A stretch of DNA of 64,000 nt from positions 45,069,490 to 45,133,489 of the forward strand of contig JAZBQD010000014.1 of the NCBI GenBank assembly GCA_036583965.1, in the 5' to 3' direction. This document shows, piece by piece, positions 26,091 to 38,558 of the stretch; the first letter of the stretch is position 1; each line of letters begins with the position of its first letter. A program made the position numbers and the translations under genes. The notes under the pieces were generated by a model that saw only the letters and a program-made list of their open reading frames with translations, was not told the origin of the DNA and did not search any database. This stretch comes from Prunella strophiata (lineage: Eukaryota > Chordata > Aves > Passeriformes > Prunellidae).

Positions 26091-29000
26091 TTTTAATTCA
26101 GCAAAATATCCTTAGTGGATTTCATTGTATGAATATTGTGAGTAGAAAGGAGACATATGAAAGTCAAGGAGGGGAGGATGACATACTCTAGAAAGGGTGG
26201 AAGGGATATAGGGCAGAACAAAACTGCTGGACTCAAGCTTGCACAGGTCCTGTATGGACTTTGGGGGACACAAATACAAGTGCCCAAGCTGCTATTTATC
26301 AACAATCTGTTACAACAAATCCAATTAGTTAGCCAGGCACTTTGTGAATGCTCTGGCAAAGATGGCAAATGCTAAAAACCACTTATTTCTGGCTTTAAAA
26401 TATGCCCCAAGAAGCCACAGGTCCCAGACGTGGCAGAGAGTCAGTGTGGCCAAGTGCTTTTTTGGTCAACTGTCATCCAGGGAACTGTGCTTCTGGATGA
26501 GAATAACAGCTACCAGAGGTACCTGAAAAATACAGGAAGATTTTAGCTACTGGATATATGGGTTTTTTTGCAAAAAAAATAGACATGTCGTGTGAAGATG
26601 GTAAGTATGTTTGTAATGGATATGGAGAAATTAAAGGCTCAATGAAAAAGTAATCCATGCTTGTTACAGCTCATTAATATTTTATATCAATAGAATTATT
26701 ACATGACTGGTGTGGAAGACATGAGTCAGGACTGCAGCAAGTGGAATGAACTGGAGTTTGACTAGAAAGCAAAAACTGCTCAGCAGTTTGGATGGAAGAT
26801 TTTGGCACAGCAAAAATGTGGGGCCACCATTTTCATGTCCTGTCTTACTGTGCAAAGAGGATAAGAGCTTCTCTCTTTTCACTTAGATGCTTTAGAAAAT
26901 CTACTAGTTCTGTGGAACATTAGTTTTTGATGTTTTGTGCTTGTATAGTGCTCTCTGCAAGACCTGATTATGAGGAAGGTCCATAGGTGCCATGATAAAT
27001 AACAAACAAAGAGTAATATCAGAAAGAATGGTGATAATATAATACCAAACAGGTATTTTCTTCTAAGATTCAGGAGAGAGTGTAAATTCATACTGTCAGT
27101 AGAGAGGGCTGTTTTTCATAACAAATAACTCTGTTGTAATAAAAATTTGTTTCTGTGCCAGGTAAATTTTCTTCCTGTGCTCCTTGATGTGCTGCTGTAA
27201 TCTATTACACTGGCAATTCTGTTCCTGAGACAACCCATCTGTTATTCAAACACATTTAAGGCTTCCTTTTCAGTTATTTGTGATATTTGATTGATTAGTA
27301 TTTGATTTTTTTACAAGGTACTCCCCAAAATGTGGTAAGGTAGAGTTCTTAAAAAATAAGTCAAAAAAGTTATTTGTTTGATTTTTCTAGTCTATGCTTT
27401 TTTTTTCTGCCAGTATAGTCAGGACAACCTTATCTCAGTCTAGCTGTCCATACTCCAGCCATTTTCACTGGATTTTTTCCCATGGAAATTTCCATTATGT
27501 TTTTCATCTTCACCTGATGATGACTGTTCTATTTTTCATCTGGTGCTGTCTTTTTCTAATTTGATTCATACTCATAGGTTCCAAAGATCTCTTAAGGTCT
27601 CTTTCTCATTATGCTACTCAGCTGTCAATAGTGCACACCATTATGGTATTCCTGAAAAATTAGTATTGGTTAACCTGATCATATTTCCATGTCTAACCAT
27701 TTTTAGCTTTTCCTGAAGTCCCCAAGAAAACTTGCTGCGAATTTAGCACATCAGACTGAAGGTCTAAAAAAAGCCTTTTACCAGACTAGACCACAAGAGA
27801 GTGGCTATTTAAATCATCTTCTGCTTAATAACTGAGCAGTTTTGAGTTCCTCCCATCACATAACATGCACATGTTCATTGTGTGCTCTGAAGCTGATGAC
27901 AATAGGTAGGCATCTCAATGTCAGAAGCCTTGTGAAGGTCTTGTGTATGTCCAGACCACCCAACTGGGGCTATGCAGCCTTTTCAGCTGTGCTTCTTAGG
28001 ACAGAGCAGTGCACTACATATTTATGCATATTCATTCACAAATATGCATGTGACATTTACATGATGTATGCAAAATGGATACCTTATAAAAAGGTATTCA
28101 GAAAAGTATACTTGGATGGCAGGAATTTAGTCATAAAATTTAGACCTGACCTCTTAAACACAGACAGCGCCAGTGTTTGTCTTGTCCTTTGTGAATTTTG
28201 TGCTTAGAATAATTTGGACAGCCTGGCAGTTGCCTATTCTTAGTCCTGGGATTCATTAACAGAAAGCATTTCTAGTAGAAGAAACAGATCCAGGAATCTG
28301 ATGTTTAGCATGTCAGCTGTCAAGCCTACACACGGTATTGACTATTTAACACTCATTATTAGCTTTCAGCTGCTACAATATAAAGACAGAGATATAAAGG
28401 TCTGTCAGAGTTCTGCCCTTGCCTCATTTAACTTTACCAAGTCATGGGAACAAAGTAATTGCAATTTTACTGTGTAGTACTTTTTATGTGCTGCAAGCTA
28501 GTGGAAAACATAATATCATAGTTCCTGACACTTCATGAAAACAAAAGAGAATAGATTTTTCCAAAAACCTGAATATCTTCATGTTATACAGATCAAGTCA
28601 CTACCTGATTCATGTCAGTCTAAAATAATGCAGAGAGATATTTTCCAAGATTATTCAGCAAACTCTGAGAGGTAAGATTTAGTTTTCCCTCCTCTGGTTG
28701 TATTAATTTCTGTGTCATTTCTTTACTCTAAAAATCTGACCTCAGTGTTACTGTTCCTGGATTGCATAATATGAAACAAATGTAATACAAATAAAACAGT
28801 TCATTAACTATTGATCTTTATCAACATATTTAAAGCTTTTCTAAAGTGATGCTAAATGACAGCAGGAAGATTTCAAGAATAAAACTAAAAACAATTGGGG
28901 TATAAAGCTGGTGTCAAGAGCCATGAAAGTAGGGAATGTGACTTTATCCCACTCATTCCTCATTTCTTGCTAGGAAAGAAATTATTTACCTTAGAAAATT

Positions 29001-29338
29001 ATGAACAGTACCTACAGCATTGTTATTTCTTTAGTTATAGTGACATATCTCTGAATGATGCAGTCTGTACCTGCATGAGTACTTAAACTCATTATTATTA
29101 AACGAAATGTCCTTACTTTTTGAGCTCCCTACTTTCCAACTGGCATGTCCATATATTTCCTTAAAATCTATTTATTTTAGTTGTTGAAGCCTAAGTAAAG
29201 ACTGATGAAATAATTTATCTCCCAGTTTTTCAGAATACCTGCAGGCTAAGATTTAATTAATTTCATGTGATTCTAAACAGTCTTTTTTCACTTGAATTCC
29301 TAAACTGGACAAGGTAGCTGTCTGAAATACTGGCAGGG
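26091..29338. other. Unannotated stretch
   Basis: No gene is recognised. The longest open frame, 121 codons (+, 27842-28207), has several cysteines near its start but no recognisable motif and no splice or promoter context. An 8-bp inverted repeat containing ATGCATAT lies at 28024-28049. Confidence 0.5.
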
Positions 29339-29589
29339 TGTGTCAGCTTACAGGAAGGGCTGGTGGATCCCTGCTCAATCCTTGTGGGCTGGGCTCTGGG
29401 AGTTGCAGGAGCTGTCCCTTGAGCAGGCTGGGGACTGATGGCCACAAACTGAGCTGAAATGGGATCTTGGGCTATGGGCAGGCGGGAGGGAAGACTTGGG
29501 GAAGAGTCTAAGAGAGAGCCTGATCACAAAGACCTAAATAAAAGGTCTTTGCTAAGGCCTAAATAAAAGGTCACTACTCTTGTCCCACA
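29339..29589. other. GC-richer block with duplicated AATAAA unit, possible LTR
   Basis: This patch is GC-richer than its flanks and ends with two near-identical 17-base units (29531-29547 and 29556-29572, period 25). Each unit contains AATAAA. A block that begins TG, ends CA and carries a poly(A) signal near its 3' end is LTR-like, but I found no target duplication and recognise no family. The boundaries given are the outermost plausible TG and CA. It could equally be unique sequence. Confidence 0.25.
29531..29572 (+). repeat. Tandem 25-bp duplication with AATAAA
   Basis: CCTAAATAAAAGGTC occurs twice with a period of 25 bases, the preceding base differing between the copies (A or G). Each copy carries a canonical poly(A) hexamer AATAAA on the plus strand. 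Confidence 0.85.
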
Positions 29590-30728
29590 GTGCCTAGAAC
29601 ACTCACTCCCAAAATGAAGAATTAGCATAACTGTCTTTTCTGGCAACAGAGACTTTGATCTACTTCCTGGATTTACTAGACTGCACTGTGTTTTCAAGTA
29701 CAGACTCTTTTAATGATGTGATGCCACACATAGTTCCAGCTACCCTGGATGCCTACCTTCTGCCAATGGTTCTTCCCAGTATTATATTGATTTTTCCCCC
29801 TTGTCAAAGTAAGGCAGTGAATTCACCCCAAATTTTTATAGTTCTGGGAACAAACCCCAAAATTTTCAGTAATTCATTTTTCCTTAGGCAGCCTCCAGGT
29901 CTTAATGCTGCTCTTTTGTTTCTCAACAATGTACTATAAAGCTGCATCTTCTCATAGTTAAGTTACAGTACATTTGACTCATGAAGGTTCTAAATACCTC
30001 TAGAAATTATTTAGGTTTTCACTGCAAATGAATGGAAGACAGTAGAAGTAACCCTACTGACAGAAATGATCTGTGGATCCACATCTAGAAGTGATTTTAT
30101 TTTGGCTCTAAATTTTTCTTAGACACGTCATAGATGAAACATATTTGAATAGTTAATAGACTGTGACTAAACAATGAAATTACATAATGGGATAAATAAT
30201 GGACTTTCTCAGAATGCTATATGTCTGATATGTATGTGATGAGGATCTTGCTTGAAAAAAAAATAAGAGGAAATTGGAATCATTTCTGAAGTTTTTTGCA
30301 GCACTTACTAATATTCTGAATCTTCACTATTTCCTATTAATTCTTTGTTTCTTTTCTTTATTTCTTATAGACAACTTCACTTAGTGACTGAAACATTAAA
30401 AAAAAGTAAAACCCAAAAGTAATAGTTTATTTTAAGAATTTTCAGGCTAACAGTACAAAGTTATACAAGAAAATAACTATTTTCTCAATCTGAATTCATA
30501 TCTACTGGTATAAAACTGCATTAGTAATCTTTTCTGCAATGATTACAGCCATTCTCAGTGCAGAGAAAATTGTCTTTTTCTTTTTGTCAATCTAAAGCTT
30601 TAATGAGTTTATGTCAGAAGACTGTAAATAAATGGCAGACAATGAGGGGTTGTGAAAATAAAAAAGACAGTTTTAAGGCAGCTTTCCTTTTCTTTCAAAG
30701 TTTTACTCTAATTCTATATTTTCTATTT
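29590..30728. other. Unannotated AT-rich stretch
   Basis: No gene is recognised. A 94-codon open frame (+, 29655-29939) has no family resemblance. The 93-codon frame at 30558-30839 runs into the CR1 piece and is not a gene. Confidence 0.5.
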
Positions 30729-30808
30729 CATAGAATCCTAGAATATGAAAGGGACCCTCAAAGATCATCTAGTTTCAACCCCTCTGGTGTGGCAGGGACA
30801 TTTTTGGA
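30729..30808 (-). mobile_element. CR1 LINE, 3' terminal piece (minus orientation)
   Basis: Read on the minus strand, this is the last 80 or so bases of a chicken-repeat-1 (CR1) LINE. It has a GATGATCTTT-type stretch, then a GGTCCCTTTC-type stretch, and ends in the 8-base-unit tail with a TTCTATGA-type unit. CR1 retrotransposes by target-primed reverse transcription from this 3' end. It abuts a CR1 ORF2 piece in the opposite orientation at about 30815, and the two are best explained as a single insertion with its 5' part inverted. Confidence 0.85.
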
Positions 30809-30814
30809 TAGTTG

Positions 30815-31318
30815 CATGAAGAGAGGTAGTGGCCAATAGCTAGGGATCCCAATAGACACCACAGACAAGTGGCATTCCCTCAGGGGTCTTTAATGGGACA
30901 AGTGTTATTTAATACCTTCATCATAGACACAGGCAAGAGGATCCCTCAGCAAATCTGCAGATGACACCAAGCTGAGTGGTGCAGTTGACACACCTGAAGG
31001 ATGGGATGCCATCCAGAGGGACCTGGACAAGCTCAAGAAGAGAGCTGGTGGAAATGCCATGAGTTTACCAGGAACAAAGGCAAGGTGCTGCAGCTGGGTC
31101 AGGGCAAACCCCTGTATCACCACAGGCTGGGGGAGAAACAGATCCAGAGCAGGACTTGGGGTGCATGAGGGGCTGGACATGGGCAGGCAAAGTGCCCTCC
31201 CAGCCCAGAAAGCCAATTGCATCCTGGGCTGCACCAAAAGCAGCTTGGGCAACTGGTCAAGAGAGGGGATTCTCCCCATCTACTCCAGTTTGGTGAGATC
31301 CTGCCTGGAGTTGCATAC
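30815..31318 (+). mobile_element. CR1 LINE ORF2 relic (inverted 5' piece)
   Basis: The plus strand encodes, with frameshifts, the later part of a CR1 ORF2 reverse transcriptase. A QGSxxGxVLFNxFI-type block lies near 30879-30922. The catalytic FADDTKL motif appears here as SADDTKL at 30954-30974. Further on come QRDLDKL near 31014 and QKANCILGC followed by REGILPIYSSLVR near 31205-31300. The intact protein would copy CR1 RNA at a nicked target. This relic covers only about 170 codons, has a changed first motif residue and at least one frame change, and is dead. Its orientation is opposite to the CR1 3' end just upstream. Open frames here on either strand are remains of this element, not host genes. 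Confidence 0.85.
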
Positions 31319-31357
31319 TAAAAGGATGCAACAGAATTTTTAGTAATGTATTAAGTT

Positions 31358-31373
31358 AAAAAAAAAAAAAAAA
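31358..31373. repeat. Poly(A) run, 16 A
   Basis: A 16-base A run about 40 bases beyond the CR1 piece. CR1 elements do not end in poly(A), so the run probably has nothing to do with that insertion. Confidence 0.9.
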
Positions 31374-31640
31374 GAGTCTTAAGGATTGTAAACACTAGAG
31401 GCCTTGAAAAAAATATATCCATGAATCTACATCATTAAAGATTTAAAAAATTCACTAAGACATTTTGTGAGCTGCCTGATCTAGCTTCAGAGTTTGACTT
31501 GCTTTCAGCCTGTGTTAGAGTTGGAGTACCTTTATTGCTGCAGCAATGAAACATTATTATCATGGTATGCACAACAGGTAGTTAAACAGACCAGTTTATT
31601 TGTAGTTCAACTTGAATATAAATTTCTGCATTTTTATACT
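31374..31640. other. Unannotated stretch
   Basis: AT-rich DNA with no recognisable feature. Confidence 0.5.
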
Positions 31641-31790
31641 ATTATTTTAATGATTTTAATAATTATATTAATAATTTTAATGATACTATTATTGTATGTA
31701 TTATATATTTTTATATATATTATTTTATAATTTTTTTATATTTCATTATACTGTTATATATTTTTTATGATACTATACTGAGACTATTTA
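31641..31790. repeat. AT-only low-complexity tract
   Basis: About 150 bases made almost wholly of A and T, with ATT/TAA and TATA units. It produces an isoleucine- and leucine-rich open frame that is not a gene. Easily melted DNA of this kind can behave as a replication slippage site. Confidence 0.9.
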
Positions 31791-34700
31791 ATCTGAACAC
31801 CTAGTTTTGCTGGCTAGGTGACTGATGTACAGTCACAAAGAGCAGTACAGAGCTGAAGATTTCACATGGAGAACAAAGCATGAGTGTAAGTACTAAGCAG
31901 TAATTTTTTTAATCTCTGTGGGAAGAAGTTTAGGGTGTATGCATCTGAGAATCCCCTGGGGACTGGTGTGACACTGGTGTCAGCTATGAGTCAGAGAAGC
32001 TTGGGAAAATCCTTTTTGAAAGGCTAAAGCTCTTTAATACTGCAGAGTTCTCAAAACTATTAACTACAGAGAACATAATTAAAGATGCATACTGTTAATC
32101 TAAAATATGCCCAGCTCTTCTAGATGCTACAATATGTCAGAGTGTGAACAAGCATATTTTAAAGTGATAGGTTAAAAAAAAAAATAAAATTCAACTATTA
32201 CCCTGTACACATTCCAAGTTAAACTGTTTTATTGAACTACCTAATTATTTTACCCTACATCATTACACCATTTTAAAACACAGATTGCTTTATTTTTCCT
32301 CCAGCACTTCCTCTTCAACTACTCTGCTTGAAACATGGTTTTATCACCAAGAGCAAAGAGTGGGTTCCTGTCCTCACCTATTGCTGAGAATAAAGAATAC
32401 CTTAGTTAAAACCAAATGTAAATAATCCCCATTAGAAGACAAGACAGCACAACATATTCAAAATGTTTCTGTCATGGTTTAGAAATTTTTGGGAAGGGCT
32501 TTAAGTGGAATCCAGGCCATTGATCCCTGCCATTTTCATCACAAAATACAGACACCTTTGAAAGAAAAACCCTCTAACCAAAAAGATCTTATACTTATTG
32601 AAAGGTTTGAATTACTGCTCTTGCATTGGGGATGAATACTGTCCCCAGAGTAAAAGCAGCCCAAAAATGGTAGAAAGGGTGGAATTCTTCAGCTCTACAG
32701 TTTAAGCTATTGTTTAAATATTTATAAATATATTTGTATTTATATAATATATATTCTAGAAATATATATTAAGCTGTAAAAAAGCATTTTAATGTGACAC
32801 TTGGTTTAGATGTTGAAGAGAGGAAAAGGCCTTGATAAATCATACTCTCCAGGCATCCACTGGTTGATATTAGGAATGATGTCTTGATGTTTCCTCACTG
32901 ATGGTAGGGAGAGTTGACTCATGTCCCTCATGGTCTTGGAGGTAAATCATACATTATTACAGTGGAAAGAGTGGTTCCAGTTTCCTGCTTTAAATTGTGG
33001 TGATGAGGCAGTGGGCTGGGTGACATGTTCCTGATCACTCTCCAACTACATGATTTACTACCCTTTTCTACAGCTCTTTTCACAGTCCAGTTTCTTCATC
33101 TTTACCATCAGCTATTCCTATTTATACTTTCTCCAGGGATCTCAGTTCTGCTGACTTTTTACACCTCCTTGTTATTCATTATGTGGTTGCCCTGAAAAAT
33201 TCCACCTTGGTCAGCAGTTCTGTAAGGTAATGCCTCTATTTATACATAGTTTTTCATTTCTGCCATTTCTCATGTTGTTGTCATCTTAGTTTAGTAAGGC
33301 TTGGCCAGCTGCATTTACTCCTTTGCTATTTGTTACACCTGTATTTTCTCTTGCTGTTCCCTTCTTAGTTCAGTTCAGGAATTTTTTTCTGGATACTCCA
33401 AAACGAGTACCAGCCCATAAACTCTGCTTGTTTATCTGGCCTTTAATCTGCCATGGATAAATACTTATCTTTAGAAGAGGGCATCAGAACATTAAATGTT
33501 GTTGTCACCAAGAAATCCTACTAACTGTCTTTTGATCAACTTTGGTTGCAAAGTAAGGGAAAGTACACATAACAATGACTCTAAGAGACCCTGTCTATTA
33601 TTGATGAGAACGCTTCTGAATTACCATCCCATAGTAAAAACATTTTTTTTTCTTTTTATTTGCAGTCCTTCCAGTTTTTAAGAAAGGGGATGGCATGCAC
33701 TGGCTGGTATGTATTGAATGAGAGAGTGCTGACAGAGCAGAAATGGCATAGTCAGTGAGGCAAATGGAATAAAGCAATTAATACATATGTCTACTTTCAC
33801 TGACTGTTCTAGAGATTACAAATAAGGTGATACTAAATGAGTGAGAGAAAAGAGACAGGCCTTACATGTACATCCACTGATGGTCATCAGTGAAAAGGAG
33901 TGAAAATAAACACAGACTTTTTTTAGCCAATATTGTCATTAATGTCCAAGGCTCTCAGCAGATCAGACAGGGCCAAATTCATCTTTGTTCCCTCGATCTT
34001 GGCAGCATCTACTTCCAGATATTGGATGGAGTTTCAGATGGCCTAAACATGGATCTTTCCATTGGTTCTAGAACAGACATAGTGATTTATAACTATTGAA
34101 ATCCACCATTGTGTGCTTGCAAAGGATGTAAATCAGAGCAGAGACAGATCCATTGATTTTTCCTCTCACTTCCTTGTCAATGTGTTCTGCCTTGTAGTGT
34201 TTAACATTTTCTCTTCAGTTCTTACAGGTATCACCTACACCAAATTTAGTCACTCCTGAGGTATAACAGTTTCCAAATAAGTACATAATTAAATAGTTAA
34301 CTTAACACTTTCTTTCTAATCAGAGAAATAATGAACAACAAATAGAATAATAAAGACTAAAAAAATGCTAATATTAGCTCATTGTGTAAGAATTTACTTA
34401 CTTGCTTTGCATTTTAGACAGTGAAGCTGTAGTCTAAAAATGTGTAGATGAAATACTACTATAATGACTTTGATACTATAAATAATGATTACTCATTTTA
34501 TAAGCCCTTGATTGAACTCAGTTTTATTTCTAAATTGTATGAATGACCTGCCATCTTTATATATCAGATCATTAGTGGAGATTTATACAAATAATATGGT
34601 GATTTATTATGGTTTTCTAAGATCTCTAGTTGTAGTTTATGCCCCAATTTCAAGCATGAATATTGTCAATGTTTTGCTTGAACTAAATAATTTATCACTA

Positions 34701-35696
34701 GAAACAAAAAGATTGACAAACTAGATGCTGTACTCTGTACAAATTGATCTGATAGTGGTAGATCAGAAAAAAAGTCTGTTAAAAATTCTTTCTTTAATAA
34801 GGCAACATTTACATTATGTGCAATAAATAATATGGAAGATGCTACTCAATGTACATGAAAAAGAATTACAGTCATCAGCAAACTAATTTTGAACTTGTTT
34901 TGTACACTGGTAATTTAATATTACTAGTAAATCCATACAATATTTGATCTGCACTTAAGATTACATTGATCAATTTCTTCAGTCAGTTACAGAGACATGT
35001 CTTAGAAGATTTCTGTTTGTATCACTATTTAACATCTCTTTAACTTCTTTTTGCATGAAACAGTCAATGAAATACAGTGCAATCCTAAGTTACTTAAACA
35101 AAAATTCTATCAACATCAAATATTTGCACCTGTATGGAAAAAGACTGGAGGATTGATTTGCTGATAAAAGGATTTTCTATATGTCATTGTAGTACTGCAA
35201 AACTGGTCACTTACTTCAAGAAGAGGAATTTTGTATGTTTATACCATTGTAGAAAAAAAATCTTAGTACTGAATCATTTACAGTAATGTTGCTGGAATAA
35301 AATTGCAATGCTTTATAATTTTGGGTCATTCTCCTAAGTAAGGGAAACACTCCATGAATTTTAGTTCTTTTTGTTCAAATATTTTAATACTTTTTCCTCC
35401 TGCAGATTGGCAAGTCTTAAACAGTGTCACAAATAGTATCATTGGAGATGCAGCATCACTTAATGCTAGTAATCAGAGAAAGTATTCATAGTCCTTTGTT
35501 GCTTTAATCTGCTCAAGTCTTTGGTGTCCTCTCCTGTGATGCTGCAGTTTCCAGTTAAAGCAACTTGGAGTAGGCATTTCCAGGTGTCACACCCCTATCA
35601 TCCCTTCAACACACAGAATGACTGAGAGAGCCAAAGCATCCTCAGAAGAATATATCACATTTCAGATATATAATAGCCCTGTTCGTGGTCAGGCTT
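31791..35696. other. Unannotated AT-rich stretch
   Basis: No gene, RNA or transposable element is recognised. A TATA-type low-complexity patch lies at about 32715-32775. Open frames of 61-70 codons at 33496-33681, 33890-34099 and 34512-34724 (all plus) have no family resemblance. Confidence 0.5.
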
Positions 35697-35728
35697 ATAT
35701 TCCTTTCTTAAGATATTCCTTTCTTAAG
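35697..35728. repeat. Perfect 16-bp tandem duplication
   Basis: ATATTCCTTTCTTAAG occurs twice, head to tail, without a mismatch. The identity of the copies suggests a recent local duplication by slippage. Confidence 0.95.
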
Positions 35729-37129
35729 AACAAAATTTTGTATGATCCTGAGAGATGAGTTTCATCAACGCACATATTTTCATGGCTCTAGGAAAAGGAA
35801 AAAACTGTACTCCATTTTACAGTTTTGGCAATACTGTACAAACCTTTTCCATATACAGAGGGCCTGCTCTATGACTAGCTCCATTCAATAAAATAACAAT
35901 TTTTCAAACACTTGTATTGGGAAATCTATCCTTCTTTTCTAACTTCCCAGAGCAGTCTTTTCCTTGGCCTAATTTTCAACTCATCCTTATATTTATAGAT
36001 TTTTTCTAGCACTGTTACCTTCTGCTCAACCTTTTCATAGCTGCTGAATAGAATGCTTAAATGAAGCAATATTAAAGGATAGGTCATCCTGCATAGCTGT
36101 CTGTAAGGAACATTGCAAGACAGTGTAGGATGCATTTCTTTTCTCTTTCCAGTCAATTATTTAATCAACATGCATACTATAGAAAAATATTGTGCAAAGT
36201 ACAATGGGGCATGCTATAATATCTCACTGTTTTTAAAACCCTTATATGTCATTTCATAGCATTTTAATTTTTTCATGCTTTGTAATCACTACTTTCTTGA
36301 CACCCATGGTACATTGGCTAATACAATGAATAAAAATCCATCTCAGAGTCTCCTAATAATGTCTAACTTTATTTGCAATCTATGTCTGAATAATTAAAAT
36401 TAAAATATTGCCTGGCCTGCATTTTTAACCAATACTTGCATGTGGAAAATATCAGTAATAGAGTATTTTCTTTTTACTTTCAGTATCTCATTTTCTGTTG
36501 TATTGTTAGCTATAGCATTATTAATAGCTCTCAAGTTACTTAAAAAAATATTTTATTATTTTACCAGGAAGGTAAAAATCATACATCTATATATAATCAG
36601 TAACAGAGAAGTTCTTTGCACCCACATTTAACTGCTGAGCATGCAGAATTTTGTGCTTGACGAGTTCAGCTCCTGCCTCAGCATCCATGTAATTCTTCAT
36701 TTTAATTAGATCTCTTGGCAAAGATGCAGATGCAAAAGGCTCATAACTCTCCTTTGACTGTTTAAGATGAATCAGCCTTGCTGTGATGCAGTGCACACCT
36801 ACACACTCACATGCTTCTTAGCTGTCTTCACAGGATAGCAGGAATTAAATTGAAAAGTCACATGGGCACCTTACACAATGGAAATAATGGAAAGTTTGGC
36901 ATTTTCACAGTTATTTCCAGAGTGATATTTCCCTCTTATATCTTCTCAGTGCTCCAAGTATTTAACTAGGGATTTCTTGCAAAAACTTAATATAATCCTA
37001 TGAAAAAGTGGAGTGAAAATCACACTTAGAGTGTGTCTCCAATAGCTGCATAGATTTTATCTAGAAGTAAAGAAATGTGATCCAAGTAATTTCATCCTGG
37101 GAAATAAAGACTGAATTTCCCAAAGTGTG
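35729..37129. other. Unannotated AT-rich stretch
   Basis: No gene or repeat family is recognised. Open frames of 63-76 codons on either strand around 35926-36796 resemble nothing known. Confidence 0.5.
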
Positions 37130-37262
37130 GTTACCCTGTTCCAGCTCATGCTGTTCCCCTGCTCCAGCATGGGTCCTTCCCATGGGGTCATTCCTTCAGG
37201 AACAGGCTGCTCCAATGTGGGTCCCCTGTGAGCCACAGTTGCTACCAGGAGCCTGGTCCTGA
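37130..37262 (-). repeat. Fragment of an avian interspersed repeat (CTGCTCCA-type)
   Basis: Two copies of a CTGCTCCANNNTGGGTCC motif (near 37156 and 37207, about 50 bases apart) are linked by CCTTCAGGAACAGGCTGCTCC-type sequence. I remember this pattern as a common dispersed repeat in bird genomes, probably an internal endogenous-retrovirus segment, but I cannot name the family. It is GC-richer than the flanks. The strand is a guess. Open frames across it are repeat-derived. Confidence 0.5.
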
Positions 37263-38526
37263 ATGTTTCTGCATGGGTGACAGACAGACAACAAGGTCAG
37301 TGGCTGTACTGGACTGAGACAGGATCTGTTTTCCTTCTTAATGTTAGTTCATTGCATCATGATGTATTCAATTCTTCCTATACTGCTGGCCATTAAACTA
37401 GCATAAGAAAATGTTTTTTGAAAGCATACCGACATGTGGACATTTTTTTTTAATATGCCAATCTATTCAAGTTTTTAACAATTACAGAAATTCAGGAAGA
37501 GTACATATAAAAAACTTTTTTTGTCTGAATTAGATTGAAACTTTGCAGAGTATGAGAGGTTTATGCTTAAAGACTGTTTACAAATAGAACAAAAGACTTT
37601 AATTTCTTCTGATGTGATTTCAATTTGTCACAGTACAGCCTGAGCTCTCCTTACTGTCCAAACCCTTATTGTTTCTGTGTTATTATGGAAATATCTTGAT
37701 CTCCAGTTGATAAAAGTAATAGAGACCATAATGGGGCCATAATAGGTCAAATCAAAGGTCAACCTATTTCAGCATGTGCTAGTAATAAAACACTTAGAAA
37801 AGCAAATATGAACAGTGCAATACCACAGTCCCCAAGATACTCACTTCACTTCCCATGATTTAATGTTCTGCCACTTTTTGGGCCACAGAGGGATTGGTGG
37901 TATTTAATAACCATCAGTGGGGTGTTTCTGACACAAATTTACTGTGTTCTTTTTGATGTCATGAAATCATATGGCCTCTGCAGCATCCCATGGTAAAGAA
38001 ATTCCAACTTAGCTACATAGGAAGAATTTTGTGTCTTGTCTGTAACATGCTAGTTCTAGTTCTAGTCCTTAGTCCTTATTATGTACTGCACAAGACAATA
38101 AACAGCTGAGGCTTATTTCTTCAAACTCCTGTTTCTAAAAACTGTTACCCGTGATCCTCTTCATCATCTCTTCTGAAGACCATTCATCCCTACAGTTACA
38201 GATGCCCTTCCTGCTCTTCTTTGTACCTTTTCCATTAATGATTTGTCTAGTTTCTTTTATTTTGTTAGTCATTCCTAGCATTTGAATTGCCCATTACTGT
38301 GTACATCATAGCAGTAAAGCTTTTTCACATTTCTTTTTCACATTTATCCCATTTATCTATATTTAGTTGTAGATGTCATTTGATGATTTGTGTATGTGAG
38401 CTATCCACAACTCTTTACAGTGACCCTTCATTTATACTATGCTGTATATATGTATATGTCTTAGTCTCAGCAGATATTGTCAGTTCATATTTTGCTTGTT
38501 TTGCAGATCAGTTGTAAATGTCTTTT
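37263..38526. other. Unannotated stretch
   Basis: No gene is recognised. A 76-codon T-rich open frame (+, 38287-38517) is composition-driven. Confidence 0.5.
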
Positions 38527-38558
38527 AAAAAAAAAAAAAAAAAAGAAAAAAAAAAGAA
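38527..38558. repeat. Poly(A) tract interrupted by G
   Basis: Runs of 18 and 10 adenines are separated by a single G. No element body is recognised on the 5' side. Confidence 0.9.

Noticed and set aside
28024..28049. 8-bp inverted repeat with ATGCATAT arms
   Set aside because: Short arms in AT-rich DNA are expected by chance at this window size.
27842..28207. 121-codon open frame with cysteines near its start as a zinc-finger fragment
   Set aside because: The cysteine and histidine spacing fits no zinc-finger class, and the sequence does not resemble any KRAB or C2H2 linker.
30905..31343. Open frames on both strands (124 and 94 codons) as host genes
   Set aside because: The plus-strand sequence follows CR1 ORF2, including an altered FADDTKL motif; the minus-strand frame is its shadow.
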